Assembly (NCBI RefSeq): GCF_004379255.2
Contig: NC_056033.1
Span: 42,682,719-42,746,718 of the forward strand
DNA length: 64,000 nucleotides
Source: Salvia splendens
Lineage: Eukaryota; Streptophyta; Magnoliopsida; Lamiales; Lamiaceae
Reading direction: 5' to 3'
The notes under the pieces were generated by a model that ran no database searches, was not told the DNA's origin, and was given only the letters and a program-made list of their open reading frames with translations. The translations under genes were made by a program, and so were the position numbers. Shown piece by piece: positions 23,125 through 35,800 of the stretch; position 1 is the first letter of the stretch; each line of letters begins with the position of its first letter.

Positions 23125-24126
23125 GAATAAAAATAAATACTGGACTAAAGATAAAAGATGTTCACACGTATATAGTATGTACTATACATTTTCATATAGT
23201 TACTACTCCAGTACTCCTATGACCTATATTATACATTTAGTATGTTCACCATAGTTTTTGCATGTGAGATTCTAATGTTTGTCGTTTTTTCGATGCAAAA
23301 AAGCACAGTCGCTCAAGTCATATTGACGAACTAAAAATACAAGTTACACATCAAAAGAAAAAGATACCAACAAAGCAACAACACAAAAGTCTGTGTAAAA
23401 GTTATATGCATAAAATCAAAAACACTAACCTGCCGAACAAAATGCTATGTGTATATTCCCTTATTTGAATATATGAAAAACATACCAAATAAATAAATAG
23501 TACTATACTACTGATATGAATAATACTAATAACTACATAGTATACATAAGTACAATTATAATATTTATTGGGTACAACGTAACTGTCGTTCACGTGATTA
23601 ATATACGAGATTAAATTTGCTTTGTGCTAGCCAAATCCTTCTAGATTACAAAAAATGTTTGGCTTCATTGTTGTGCTTTGGATTAATATTTTTTGTGGCG
23701 ACTTTATACATTAAAAATTTAAAAAGTATTATCAGTATACTACAATTTTACCCTTTTAATGACTTCTTCAATGGTAGGATATATTGTTAAATGAAGTATG
23801 AGGATTAATTTATAATTCCACATGTAATTATGAAAAAGCTCGAACCTTATACTATAATAAGGTATTTTTCCTTATAACATACAAACATTAAAATATACTA
23901 GTAGTATTAATATTGTTGATGTATGAATTATATATGTGTATGAGAGTGAAATAGGTTGAGCTAGGTGACATGAAATAATGGTTGGCACACCCAGTTAGAC
24001 AACATTCTATGAAAAAGAGAATATGGATACAACATAACATCTCCCCTAAATAATAAACCAAAATCATTTTCTTCTAGAAACATTAAGTTGACCATTCTTA
24101 AAATAAGTATATCAATAATACCTACA
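23125..24126. other. AT-rich intergenic DNA, no gene seen
   Basis: No supported gene, RNA or repeat here. Frames present are short and of random composition. Confidence 0.5.
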
Positions 24127-24131
24127 CATAG

Positions 24132-24447
24132 GAATACGAGCATATTCCTAGGATTATCCTCATATCTATATTATTTAGTTAGTTATTGATTTACCATATC
24201 TTTTCATATTTATTAGGATTATTTTCTTGTTCCTTAAGTTAGGATATCCACTATTATAAATAGTGGACATTGTTATTAATTTGGATCATTCATGAAATAT
24301 CAAATTATCTTATTTTCCTTTTATCGTATTTTACTTTCTTTTGCAATCGGTTTGATCGACGGGCAAAGCTCCTGCGACTACCATTTACCCCTCCGCCGAT
24401 CGCTTTTGCGACGCCGAAAACTTGTTAAGAGAAATCATCTCTTAACA
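24132..24447 (+). mobile_element. Candidate solo LTR, 316 bp
   Basis: A 5-bp direct repeat CATAG (24127-24131 and 24448-24452; 8 bp if ACACATAG is counted) flanks a segment with a central TATTATAAATAGTGGAC TATA-like motif and an end CTCTTAACA. This fits a small solo LTR. The left end begins GAATAC and not TG, so the call is tentative. Confidence 0.35.
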
Positions 24448-24452
24448 CATAG

Positions 24453-26404
24453 TATTATAGTGCGTGCATGTTTATGCTACCATTCCATATCATATGATTC
24501 ATACTATCTTATAGTATTCATTTTTAACTTTCATATATTATCTTTTGTCCCTTATTCCATCAATAAAACTTCTTTTTTCTTTTCTTTAAATAAATAGTAA
24601 TAAATTATTGTTTAACTAATCTTTTACAATTACAACTCATTATACTCATACTGAAGCATTTAAAATTCTATTCTATTATCAATAAAAAAACCATTAATCA
24701 ATAGGTAAGTATACTAAATATTAGCCTTATTATTAAATTTCACTAGTAATAAGCTTGAGTGTATCATAATTTAAGGGGGGTAAGATTGTGAAATAATCAA
24801 AGCAGAGGTTGACCATGTGATTTCAGTTGCCGATTGTAATTTTTTACTATAATTGATTTAAGACAAAAGTGACATTGGAGAAATAAATATATGTATTTAA
24901 AGTGGGGAGCATATGGGAGAAAAATAGGTTGCTTGTAGTAGTCTACTTAAAAGGAGTCTATTTTGTTTTCTCAATAAAAAATACTCATATTAAGGAGGAA
25001 AATAGGTTGCTTGGAGTACTAATTTGCTTTTATACTCGTATTCAATAATTGTGTCTTTATAATAAAGTAACCCTCATTTTTACTAACAATAGCTCAATCA
25101 TCTATTGAATTGATTATGAGATTACATGTTAGAGTCGAACTTGTTCAATAATGAGCATATGTGATCCCATTGATCACTAAAAAATTGGTTGACCCTGTAA
25201 GAAAAAAAATTATAAATTGGTTGATGATAAACAGCTAGAAGATGTTATTCGAGATGTAAATCAATTCTATTTTCCCTAATACCGATTAATATCAATTAAA
25301 TTAATTAAATAACAAAAATTTTATTTTTTTTTCAAATTTTTGGTTTAATACTACTTGATTTTACTTTTATATCATCGTCATTATATGTTGCTCAACATGT
25401 TAGTGTTGCTCTTTCGTAGTTTTTGCTCAACTTATTACTACTGTCATTTCTTGATTGTTGCTCAACGTATACAGTAATTCGTGATATTAATGTGTTTTAC
25501 GTAATGAAATTCAAAGATAAGTATCAACTTACAAGTTCATTCACCCACATATAAGTTTATATCGGTAATTCTAATTTTTTTATACATGTAAATGGACTAA
25601 ATTAACTCTTTATGGCCGGCCACATTATGACCATTTAGCATCACTCAAATAAAAAATACTTAGATCGCATTAAGATGAATACATTACTTAAGTTTCAAAG
25701 GCCCATAATTCAAATATTTATTTTTATGGTGCTGACTCTCAAGTGTCACGCTGTCCTAATATTCACTTAATGAAGCGTGCTTAGTTTATTTTATCAAAGT
25801 TAAATAGCAATTATTCAATCTTCAAGACATATTTGACATATATCTTTGAGATTATACTTTTTTTTTATTTTGCAACGAACTTAACTTTGATACAATAATA
25901 TATAACGAGAATGAAAATTAGTTGGTAAGCAAATGTTTCTCCTCTATCAAGTAGATCGAGGATTCCAGACATTACGGGATAAATGTATATAATCAACGAT
26001 TTTGATTCTTGTATGATTTCATAGCAGATGCATACTACCTTTATCCATGAAAAATAGTGTTATTTTTCTTTTTAAATTTTGGTCCATTTAGCTAAATTAG
26101 TCTATATGTAACGAGTTAGATCCTATTTTTCACTAAAAATACTTCACAAATTTTTTATGTCAACCTATCTCTTACCTAATCAATTTTCAATTAAAACTCA
26201 CATCATTGACTAACCATGTATTGATGTGATATATGTGAAACGAACAATCAACTAAAACACACTATACTTTGTTATTTTACTAATGTAAAAAAGGTGTTTA
26301 TAAAATCAGTAACACTTATTGTTGTATCTAGTGCAAAATTTTAGAATTTTGAGAAATCATGTAATTAAACTGCTTTGAATTTGTATAACAAATTATAGCC
26401 CAAT
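24453..26404. other. AT-rich intergenic DNA, no gene seen
   Basis: Almost 2 kb of AT-rich DNA lacking coding potential. It ends at the promoter of the ribosomal protein gene. Confidence 0.5.
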
Positions 26405-26657
26405 ATCAAATAGGCCGACCCAAAACTAAGTGGGCCCTTCTCTACCTCGAAGTAGATATTAGGAACAATAATTTTCTCCATCTAAATAAGCCCATTAACC
26501 CAAAGAAGGCCCATACACTAACTAAGCTCAAGCCCAAGAAAAAAGTAGGGTTTAGCTCGTCATTCTCTTGTATATATCGTCGTCTCTCTAAACCAAACCA
26601 TCCCTCTGCAAACCCTACTTCTTCAATCCGCACGCCGCCACACTTCCAGCCGGAAAA
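26405..26657 (+). promoter_or_regulatory. RPL9 promoter: site II and telo-box motifs
   Basis: Just upstream of the RPL9 start are GTGGGCCC, several AGCCCA/GCCCA motifs (26491-26535), which are TCP-binding site II types, and two telo-box motifs (GTAGGGTTTAG near 26547 and GCAAACCCTAC near 26608). A TATATAT element lies at about 26571. Site II plus telo-box is the standard promoter grammar of plant ribosomal-protein genes, and it supports coordinate growth-linked expression. Confidence 0.75.
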
Positions 26658-28080
26658 ATGAAGACAATTCTATCGTCGGATACCATGGATATTCCCGATG
26701 GCATCAAGATCAAGGTGAAGGCGAAGGTGATCGAGGTGGAGGGGCCCAGGGGCACTCTATCGAAGAATTTCAAGCATTTGAACCTCGATTTCCAGCTCAT
26801 CACCGACGAGGAGACCGGGAAGAAGAAGCTGAAGATCGACGCCTGGTTCGGAAGCCGGAAAACCACCGCCTCCATCCGTACCGCGCTCAGCCACGTCAAC
26901 AATCTCATCAACGGCGTGACGAAGGGATACCGCTACAAGATGAGATTCGTGTATGCTCATTTTCCTATCAATGCCTCCATCACTAACAACGGCACCGCTA
27001 TTGAGATCCGTAACTTTCTCGGAGAGAAGAAGGTATGATATCTTCTGCTCTCTGGTGCAGTTTAATTAGTATCTAGTCAATTTTTTTTTTGTTCAATACT
27101 CCTAGTTATTAGCAATTTTTATTTATTTTAACGAAATGTATTTTTTTCAGCGCTTGTTTTTGCTATTGCTGATTGTTTGATTTCTCTGTTCCATGTTCTG
27201 GTTTTGTTCTGTTTGTGAATATATGTTTGAAGCTTGAACTGTCTTTTGCAATTAATTTGTTGTTAATTCGATATGCTAATCTAGAAATGTGAATGAAATG
27301 AGTAAAGTGAACTGAATATTCATATACAAGTGGTTGGACAGAGCGTATGAATTTTTATATCAATGCACAGTTGCTAATGTTTTGATTTTGAACTAGCTGT
27401 TTAATTGTTTGTTACAATGTTCATATGTTTCCATGTATCATCACTGAATTTGTTTGTACCATTGCAGCTTGTTTGATTACTCTGTTCATTCTGCTTGATT
27501 GTTAATGTTTCTGAATATGTTATCTAAGTTTATACTGATAATGTTTCTGTATCTGTGCGAATAGCACCAAAAGCACTTATATGTTTTGAATATGAATTAG
27601 CTGTTTTGATGCTTTGCATAATGATCACATCCCGAGTGAGTAGTGGAGTATAGTAGATCAAATTGAGTAAATTAGCTTCATGTTTCAATACATTGATTAC
27701 TCGTAATTGAATAGTACTACTATTACTTATTTCATTTAGTTTAGCTGTGTGGTGATTTGCATTTTGTCTTCTACAACAGGTGAGGAAGGTTGATATGCTT
27801 GAGGGAGTGTCGATCGTGCGATCTGAGAAGGTGAAGGATGAGTTGGTGTTGGAGGGTAACGACATTGAGCTCGTTTCTAGGTCTTGCGCCTTGATTAACC
27901 AGGTAAAATGATATCCAGAAACTCACTATAGTTTTCATACTAAACTTCCTTGCTCTTTTATCCTAACCACCTCTCGCTTTGTTTGTTCGACAGAAATGCC
28001 ATGTTAAGAACAAGGATATCAGGAAGTTCCTTGACGGTATCTATGTTAGCGAGAAGGGAGCCATTGCATCTGAGGAATGA
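26658..28080 (+). CDS. 60S ribosomal protein L9 (uL6)
   Basis: Three exons: 26658-27032, 27780-27902 and 27994-28080, GT-AG introns, phase 0, total 194 aa, which equals the usual plant length. The start [15 protein letters not shown], the [13 protein letters not shown] block, [30 protein letters not shown] and the C-terminal [14 protein letters not shown] are hallmarks of the eukaryotic uL6 family. The protein sits on the large subunit near the GTPase-associated centre. No defects are visible. The first intron is long (747 nt) for a ribosomal protein gene and may carry regulatory signals. The promoter motifs fit this role. Confidence 0.98.
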
Positions 28081-29786
28081 AGTCAGATATTTATGTTTCA
28101 ATCAGTTATTCCCATTTTCTTGGTCTTGTTTTTCTGCTGACTTCTCAGACTTATATAGAAGAAGATGAATCTCCAAATTTTCTCAGACTTATATAGAAGA
28201 AGATGAATCTCCAAATTTTGTGTTGTCACAGATTGACTCTATTGTTACTGTTTTATGGTATTCTAGTTTTTTGTTGCCTTTTCTAACTATGTTCTCTATA
28301 GGATTTATTTTTATTCTACCTTTTCACAGAATTTTAATTGTGCTAGTAATTTTTAACAGTTACTACTGATTTGGGAGTTTCTTATAAATAATTCTTATCT
28401 AATAGTAGTAAATTTTGCCATTATCTTCAGAAACTGTAACACAAGTAGTAGGGAGTTGTATATTTTATGGTTCGATATTACATGACATATTTTCACAATA
28501 TTAGAAATCACATTTTTCGGCACAATTTTTAAGATACAAAATGCTATAGAAAGTGAGTACTGTAGTAACTTACTAAAATTCGTCGCCATATTGTCTTTTA
28601 TGAATGAAAAGTACTAACGTTCACATATAATGTTTCAGCTGTCATATTAATTAATAAACATAATTTCACCAGAAAATATTTTTAAAAATACAAACGTCTA
28701 TATATAATGTTTCAGCTGTCATATCAAATTAATTCACTATGCGCGAAAAATTTCATACCTCATGATTTTTGTGACTATTTTTCGTAGGTGAGCCTTGATT
28801 TTACAAAATTTCATTTTTGCAATTTGCCTTCCTAATATTATGAAAATACATGGCAAAATTGTGTACCTAATAAATGTTACGTGTGTAGATGACTCAGGTT
28901 TGGGCATACAGATATACTTTTGGTCTCGATTGTTTTGGCTCTATCTTCTTTGTGGTTTGTCTTCATTTAACACATTTTATTAGCCTCTAATAATTGTAGA
29001 TAAGATATGTTCACTGGTTATAAACAAAATGAAGCCAACAATTAGGCTTGTTTTTTGTGACAAGCAGGATCTGAAACTACTATTTGTAGGCCTGTTCAAA
29101 TATCTTATAATCTGTACTTAGATTTTAAAATTATTAATCATTCATGAGTGTATAATGCACCTAACTTCCATTTACTACAAAAATATCACATACAAAACCT
29201 AACAAGTTGGTTAAACACTATCATTTGCATAATGGGGACAAAAAGGTACGCTTGAAAATTGAAATATGCTTGTATGCATATTTAGTTTTATGACTAATTA
29301 TCGAAAAAGACCACAAAATTTGATTAAATTTTAATAGTTAACTTAAAAAATAAGCCGAAATAACTATGAATTTGGATTTTATGTGCAATTATATCACACC
29401 AAAAAATTTTGGTCACCTATGTGTAAAATATTGTTAATGATTATCAAAAAAACGATCTTGTTCTCTTTATGAACAGATGACGTCGTTTAGCTCATCGAGA
29501 GTGACATCTACAATATAATATTTCGGCTTCTGTATCAGAATTCAGAGATGAATTTCGATTTCGAGATAATGCGAATAAATCAAAACTTCATGCATGATGG
29601 ACTAGAATCTTACCCCCAAGTAAAATTCTAGAGTATGATTTTCTGATGAATTTTCCTCTTATTTATCATTGTTTCGACCAAGCTTGATTTGATATTGACT
29701 CTTATCGCAACCAAATAATTGATAGGACCACACTACAAAACACCATACATACGTCTCTTCCTCAATCCTATCACATGGCCACGTAA
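28081..29786. other. RPL9 3' UTR and intergenic DNA
   Basis: The 3' flank contains a perfect tandem duplication of about 38 bp (TCTCAGACTTATATAGAAGA..., at about 28145 and 28182) that probably lies in the 3' UTR. The remainder is AT-rich. The last few hundred bases form the promoter of the lectin kinase gene. No further gene seen. Confidence 0.5.
28145..28220 (+). repeat. Tandem duplication in the RPL9 3' flank
   Basis: Two adjacent perfect copies of a ~38-bp segment starting TCTCAGACTTATATAGAAGA and ending CTCCAAATTTT. The perfect identity suggests a recent event. Confidence 0.9.
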
Positions 29787-31856
29787 ATGCAAACTCCTCC
29801 TCCTCTTCTTCTTCGATTCATCATTTCTTCAATCATGTTTCATCTCTTCATATCAATCATCGTATCCTCCACAATCCTAGTCCAATCCTCCCACAACAAC
29901 CACAAGCCCGGGCCCGAAATCACCCTAAAAAAGAGCCTCTCCTTCCCCACCTTCGGCCCGAACAACATCAACCAAGACATCACCCTCTTAGGCAGCGCCG
30001 CCATCCCTCCCCAAACGGGCTGCATCCAAATCCCCGAGCCCGAAAACCCCCACTCCTCCGCGGGCCGGGCTATCTACGCCTCCCCCGTCCGCCTCTTCGA
30101 CCCGAGCTCCCGCCTCCCGGCCTCCTTCAAGACCACCTTCTCCTTCCGCATCCGGGGCGGGCCTGATGACTCAGGCCCCACGTCAGGGGGCTTGAGCTTC
30201 ATCATCGCCCCGGACGAGCTCACCACGGGCCGGCCCGGCCCGTGGCTCGGCATGCTGAACGACGAGTGCGAGGACGACTACAAGGTCGTCGCAGTCGAGT
30301 TCGACACCCGCATGAACCCCGAGTTCGGCGACCGGAGCGACAACCACGTCGGCGTCAACCTCGGCAGCATCGTCTCCGCCGCCTCCGCCAACGCCTCCTC
30401 TGCCTTCGGCATCCGCCTCAACGACGGAGAGCTCCACCGGGCATCGATAACCTACGACGGAACCAACAAGTCCTTGTCCATCTTCATCGGGCCGGTCTCT
30501 TCCGATGGGAAAGCCCGGCCCGAAAGCACAGTTATTTTCAACAACATTGATCTCTCACCTTATTTGAACGAATACATGTTTATAGGATTCTCCGGCTCCA
30601 CCGGCGACGACAACCACCCTCAAATCCACAGTGTTTGCTCTTGGAACTTCACCTCCACCACCCGGGCCCGCCTCCGGGTCCCCTCGCCGGAGAGCTGCGC
30701 GAGCAAGATCATGGTCGGAGACGACGGAAACATTCCTAGCAAAACCCCGAGCAGTTTCTACATCTTCGTCGCCGTCGTTGCTCTCGTGCTGATGATCATG
30801 ATCAGCTTGTTCCTCAATCGGAAAAAGAGGGAGAGTTACGAATTCTCCGACGAGATGGCGGTCGTAGGCAAGGAAAAGAAGCGGCCCGTCCCTCCGAACC
30901 GGGCACGGAAGTTCAGCCTTGCTGAGATATACTCAGCCACAAGAAGATTTGGTGAATCTCAAGCTCTTGGTAGTGATAGGAATAGTGTTACTTATAAAGG
31001 GAGCTTGTTGAATGGATCCAATGTGGCGGTGAAGCGGTTTACGAAGGAGGTTGTAATCCCGGTTCGCCGGAGAATGATGGAGGAAGTTAAAATGATAGGT
31101 CAGTTCTCTCTTTATACTGATATGAAATACGGAGTAATATTATTATATTTATGGTAGTATTTATTTTTGTTTTATTTGGCAATAGGTAAAATCAGGCATC
31201 CGAATATAGTCCCTGTAAGGGGATGGTGCTTTGATAATCAAGAAACAATAGTATTATACGAGTATGTCGGGAATGGGAGTCTGGACAAGTGGTTGTTCGG
31301 GTTTGGAGTGGTGCCATGGACGCGACGGTTCAAGGTGGTCAAGGACGCGGCGGAAGGGTTAGCGTATCTACATTCGAAAGGGCTAGCACACAAGAATGTG
31401 AAGGGTAGCAGTGTGTTTATTGATGTGAGCTTTAGGGCACTATTAGGGGACTTCGGGTTCGTGTTGTCGTTGGGTGAGGCGTCGGCTCGGTTCGAGGCGA
31501 TGGTGAGTCAGAAAGTGGATATTTTTGAGTTTGGGGTTATGATGGTGGAGGTTGTGTCGGGTCGGGGCAGGGAGACCGGGTTGCTGGATCTGGCGTGGGC
31601 TCTGCATGAGAGCGGTGAGAAGGCGAAGCTAGTGGATCGAAGTGTTAACCCGGATCAAGCGGTTCGGGTCATGGATGTTGGGTTGATGTGCACGTTGAAT
31701 GAGAATAGAGGGAGGCCGAGCATGGAGGAAGTGGTCGGGTATTTGAATTCGGAGAGGCCGTTGCCTGACCTGCCAACGACCCGACCCGTTTCGTTGTTCC
31801 CCTACAGCAGCACTACAGGGTTATGCAGTGGCTACTCTTGTGGTTCATTCAAATAA
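29787..31856 (+). CDS. L-type lectin receptor kinase with degenerate kinase
   Basis: Two exons, 29787-31098 and 31186-31856, joined in frame (MIG|KIRHPN), about 660 aa. An N-terminal hydrophobic signal segment (FIISSIMFHLFISIIV) is followed by a legume-type lectin domain: LPASFKTTFSFRI, GGLSFIIAPDE, AVEFDTRMNPEFGD (metal-site region) and NHVGVNLGS, residues about 40-295. A single TM helix (FYIFVAVVALVLMIMISLFL) precedes a kinase-like domain. VAVKRF keeps the ATP lysine and GDFGF keeps DFG. However, the catalytic loop reads AHKNVKGSSV where HRDxKxSNV is expected, the glycine-rich loop is poor (LGSDRNSVTYKG), and the activation segment jumps from SLGEASARFEAM to VSQKVDIFEFG with no APE motif. 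I read it as a pseudokinase. Exon 1 is very GC-rich at third positions. A Met 16 codons further in is an alternative start. Confidence 0.88.
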
Positions 31857-32804
31857 CGTCCCATAATATTTTTGTATACAAATGTATGTGAAATCCAACT
31901 TTTAGGAATAACACAAAACAATTGTATAGCTAAATTTGCCCTTTTCTTTTATTAGTATTACTATTATTTAAATGGAGACCAGTTAGAGATACTACTAGTC
32001 CTAGATAGGTAAATTGTTTTGTAAAATTATAAATAAGCTATATATGTTTATAGAGTTATAAAAAGAATCCTAAAACACCATCCTTATGAGCATAATGTAA
32101 TCTAAAAATTATAAGAACAAGAGTACAAGACTAAACCCAACTAATTATCTTTTTTTTTTAATTTGTATTTAGAAATTTGTATAAATTGCTTAAAAATGTA
32201 TTTAGCCCTTATCAAATTAATGCTTAAAAAAGCATGAGTATAAATTTAGTTGACTTTCTACCAATATTATTTTCTATGTTCTACGATCATTTCCTGAGTG
32301 TCTCATTTAGAGCTAGAAAAAGTACTTATTCTAAAGCAATAGACCTCGAATCACCATGTTATTTAAAATTTATTAAAATAAAATTAACCATTGATGCTAA
32401 AAACGAAATACTATAAGTTATGAAATCATATTTTGGTACTCCACTAAACAACAAACACCTAAGCATTTAGTATAATTCTTCAGTGATGACTCGAACTCTC
32501 GATCAGTGACACCTAACTGATCCTAGAGATGCAATGTGCATATAGTTTGATCTTCATGCATAAATTGACTATTGAAATTGAACAAACTTTAATTATTTTT
32601 ATATAGGAGTATCTAAAATAAAAAGTACTACTCCACAATATGTAATATGTGTACTCTTTCGCTCCATCAAATTTCTCTTTGTCGACAAGGAGTCTCTCTC
32701 TCTCTCTTGTTCGACAAGCCATTTCAGTACCTATTTCTGGGTTTATCTAAGGGCTTTTGCCAATTAATATCGCAAATCAATTCACTCAGATTTCCCATTC
32801 TAAG
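31857..32804. other. Intergenic DNA and 5' UTR of the SPFH gene
   Basis: AT-rich. A CT-rich tract (32691-32708) just before the SPFH start is typical of a plant 5' UTR. No other gene seen. Confidence 0.45.
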
Positions 32805-35800
32805 ATGAATATCATCAAATCCAACTCTCTCGACAAACTCGGCGCCGCGAGGTACCTCCTCGCCGCTCGATCGGCGATCGATTCACGCGGAATCGCCACC
32901 GCTCCTCCGCGCCTTCTCAGCTCCCCTACCTCTCGCGTTTCGACCGTCCGCCACATTCGTCATTTGCGCGACCCCGACATGAGGTAGTATTTCTGAATTC
33001 TGATGGCATTTTATGTAATTATTGTAGATTTTCTCTCTCACATTCCGTTATGCTGTAGCTCGTTAACTTCATTTGTTGTGTATAAGAAATGTAAAATCAA
33101 ACATGGAGGAATAATTCTCAATATAGAGATAAAATGGAGAAATATTTCTCATTCAACAAAAACTCAAAATTACAAAAGAGGGAAAGCTATCTATTTATAG
33201 TTCTATGCAACACACTATACGCATGTGCACGAGAACATGCTAACACATGGACTTGATCCTACACAATCAAACCCTTATAACTAACTCTAATGGTCGAAGG
33301 TTCATATATATTTCTTCTTCCAAATCTCCATACAAGAAGGCATTGTTAATATCCAAATGGCAGAGATCCCAACCATAAATAGCTGCAAGTGCTAATATGA
33401 ATTTCACTGTGGTGAGTTTTGCCACAGGAGAGAATGTATCAAGGAAGTTCACACCCTCTAACTGTGTGTACCCCTTAGCAACAAGTCTTGCTTTGTATCT
33501 TTCTACAGATCCTTCAGAATGAAACTTTACTTTAAACACCCATTTGCAGTCGATTGGGATCTTTCATGGTGGTACTCTTGTGATGTACCAAGTTTAAGTT
33601 TTGTTCAAAGCAGCCAGTTCATCTTGAATGGCCATATGCCATTCTGGAATAGGAGCAGCTTGGGAGTAAGTAGCTGGCTCAAACACTGCAGTCATCAGAA
33701 TGACATATCGAAGATAGGTTGGAGAAAGATTTGACAGAGTGAAGTAGGAAGATATGGTATATGGAGTGGCTGAGGAAATTGAGTTGCACAAGTAGTCAGT
33801 CAGATGAGGTAGAGGAACTACTTGTCTCCCAGTTCTGGTAGTGATGGGAGCAGGTTGAGTGTTTTGTGGAAGTATGGAGAGGTCAGAAGTTGTAGCTGAA
33901 TTTTGTGCGGCTGAATTTTGTGTATCTGAATTTTGTGCGGCTGAATTTTCTGAGGTGTTTGGTGAAGCAGATAAGTGAGTATGTGGGAAAGATGTAGTGA
34001 GATGAGAGTAAGGAAAAATGGTTTCATGAAACACAACATTGCGGGTGATTGATTCTTGCATGATGTCTATATCGAGGACTTTATAGACTTTATAACCTGA
34101 TGGATATCCCAAAAATATGCATTTTGAGGCTCTTGGTGAAAATGTATCTCTGCCTCTATGAAGAGTGGAGGCATAGCACAAACAACCAAAGACTTTTGGG
34201 TGGGAATAAGAAGGCTGTTATTGTATAGAATGTGGAAAGGAGTAGTGTTTTCAGGTAAAACAGATGATGGAGTTCTGTTTATTAGGTAAGCTGCAGTCAA
34301 AATACAATCTTCCCAGAAATGAACAGGTAAGTAAGATTGAAAAAGAAGGCTTCTAGCAACATTAAAGAGGTGTTGATGATTTCTCTCAACTCTAACATTT
34401 TGTTGAGGAGTCTCAACACATGAATGCTGCAATATAGTTCCAAACTGAGTGCATAGGGAGGGGATGGGAAACTCTGGAGCATTATTAGTTCGAATCACTT
34501 TTATTTTCTTTGAGAATTGAGTGTGAACAGTGGTGAAGAATTGGACAAGAATGTCTTTGACATCAGATTTATGTTTCATCAAAAAGGTCCAAATAAATCT
34601 AGATGCATCATCAACTATTGTGAGGAAATAGTGAAAGCCTTCTGTGGTGCAAGGGTTAAAAGGTCCGCAGACATCACAATGAATCAAATCAAAAGGATCA
34701 ACTGATATAGATTCTGAAGATGAAAAAGCTAAGTGTTTCTATTTGGCTAAAGGACAAATGTCACAAACAGAGAGATTTTTACTTGGTAATTGAAGTATTT
34801 CTAAGATACATTTGAGTTTATTTATGGAGGGATGTCCCAATCTCATATGCCAAGTATCAATGGAAACAACAGAATTCACAATAGGAATGGAAACAGAGGT
34901 ATTAGAAGTAGTACTAGAATCAACAATGAGAGTGTATAGGTTGCCAACACGTCTACCCTTCCCAATCAAAGTCCCCTGTGAAGTTTCCTGAATGGTGAGG
35001 GAATCATGAGTGAAATTTACAATGCAAGGTAGGGAAGTAGTTAGGGAACTGACAGAGATGAGATTGAAAGTGAAAGAGAGAACACAAAGGACAGAGGATA
35101 GAGTGATGGAAGGTGTGAGGTGAATAATGCCTATGTGTGTTACTTTGGCTGTTACACCATTAGGAAAATTCACAAAAGCATCATTTATTGGTGAAGATGA
35201 ATGAAAAAGAGATAGATTGCAGCAAACATGATGTGTAGCACCAATATCTATCAGCCATGAAGGAGATGAAGATATATTTGCTACAAAAGGAGTGAAGGAG
35301 ACGGTACCAGTATATTGAGATTAAGGCTGCTGTGGAGCTGCTATCTGAGATGAAGATGTTGAGGAATGTAAGAGTGCGGCTGAAATGTTTTCTGGTGAAG
35401 GTGAAGGAAGTTGAGGAGGATTCGATATGCCAAGCTGAGATTGCAGAAGTGTCATGAGTTGCTGACATTGCTTCATAGTTGAGCTCAGAGAACCTGCTGA
35501 AACTGCAGAATTTCCAGCAGCATTAGAAGTAGCTTTATCACCATAATCAGCTAGGTTATCATCCACTAGATTCACAGATCTAGGCTGCACTGAATCCTTA
35601 TACACAGGCTTTCCCCTTCCACGGCCAAAACTAGGTGGAAAACCATGCAAAACAAAGTATCGATCAATAGTGTGGTTACTTTTACCACAATGAGTACACA
35701 ATCTTCCTCTGCCAAAGGTGGAAGAAGCAGCATTTGCAGCAAAAAGTTGCTCACTGGAGGAATGAGAAGGAGGATTATAACTATGTTCGATGTTTCTCTG

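Noticed and set aside
24292..24597. 101-codon frame near 24.3 kb
   Set aside because: No recognisable domain. It overlaps the candidate solo LTR and AT-rich DNA.
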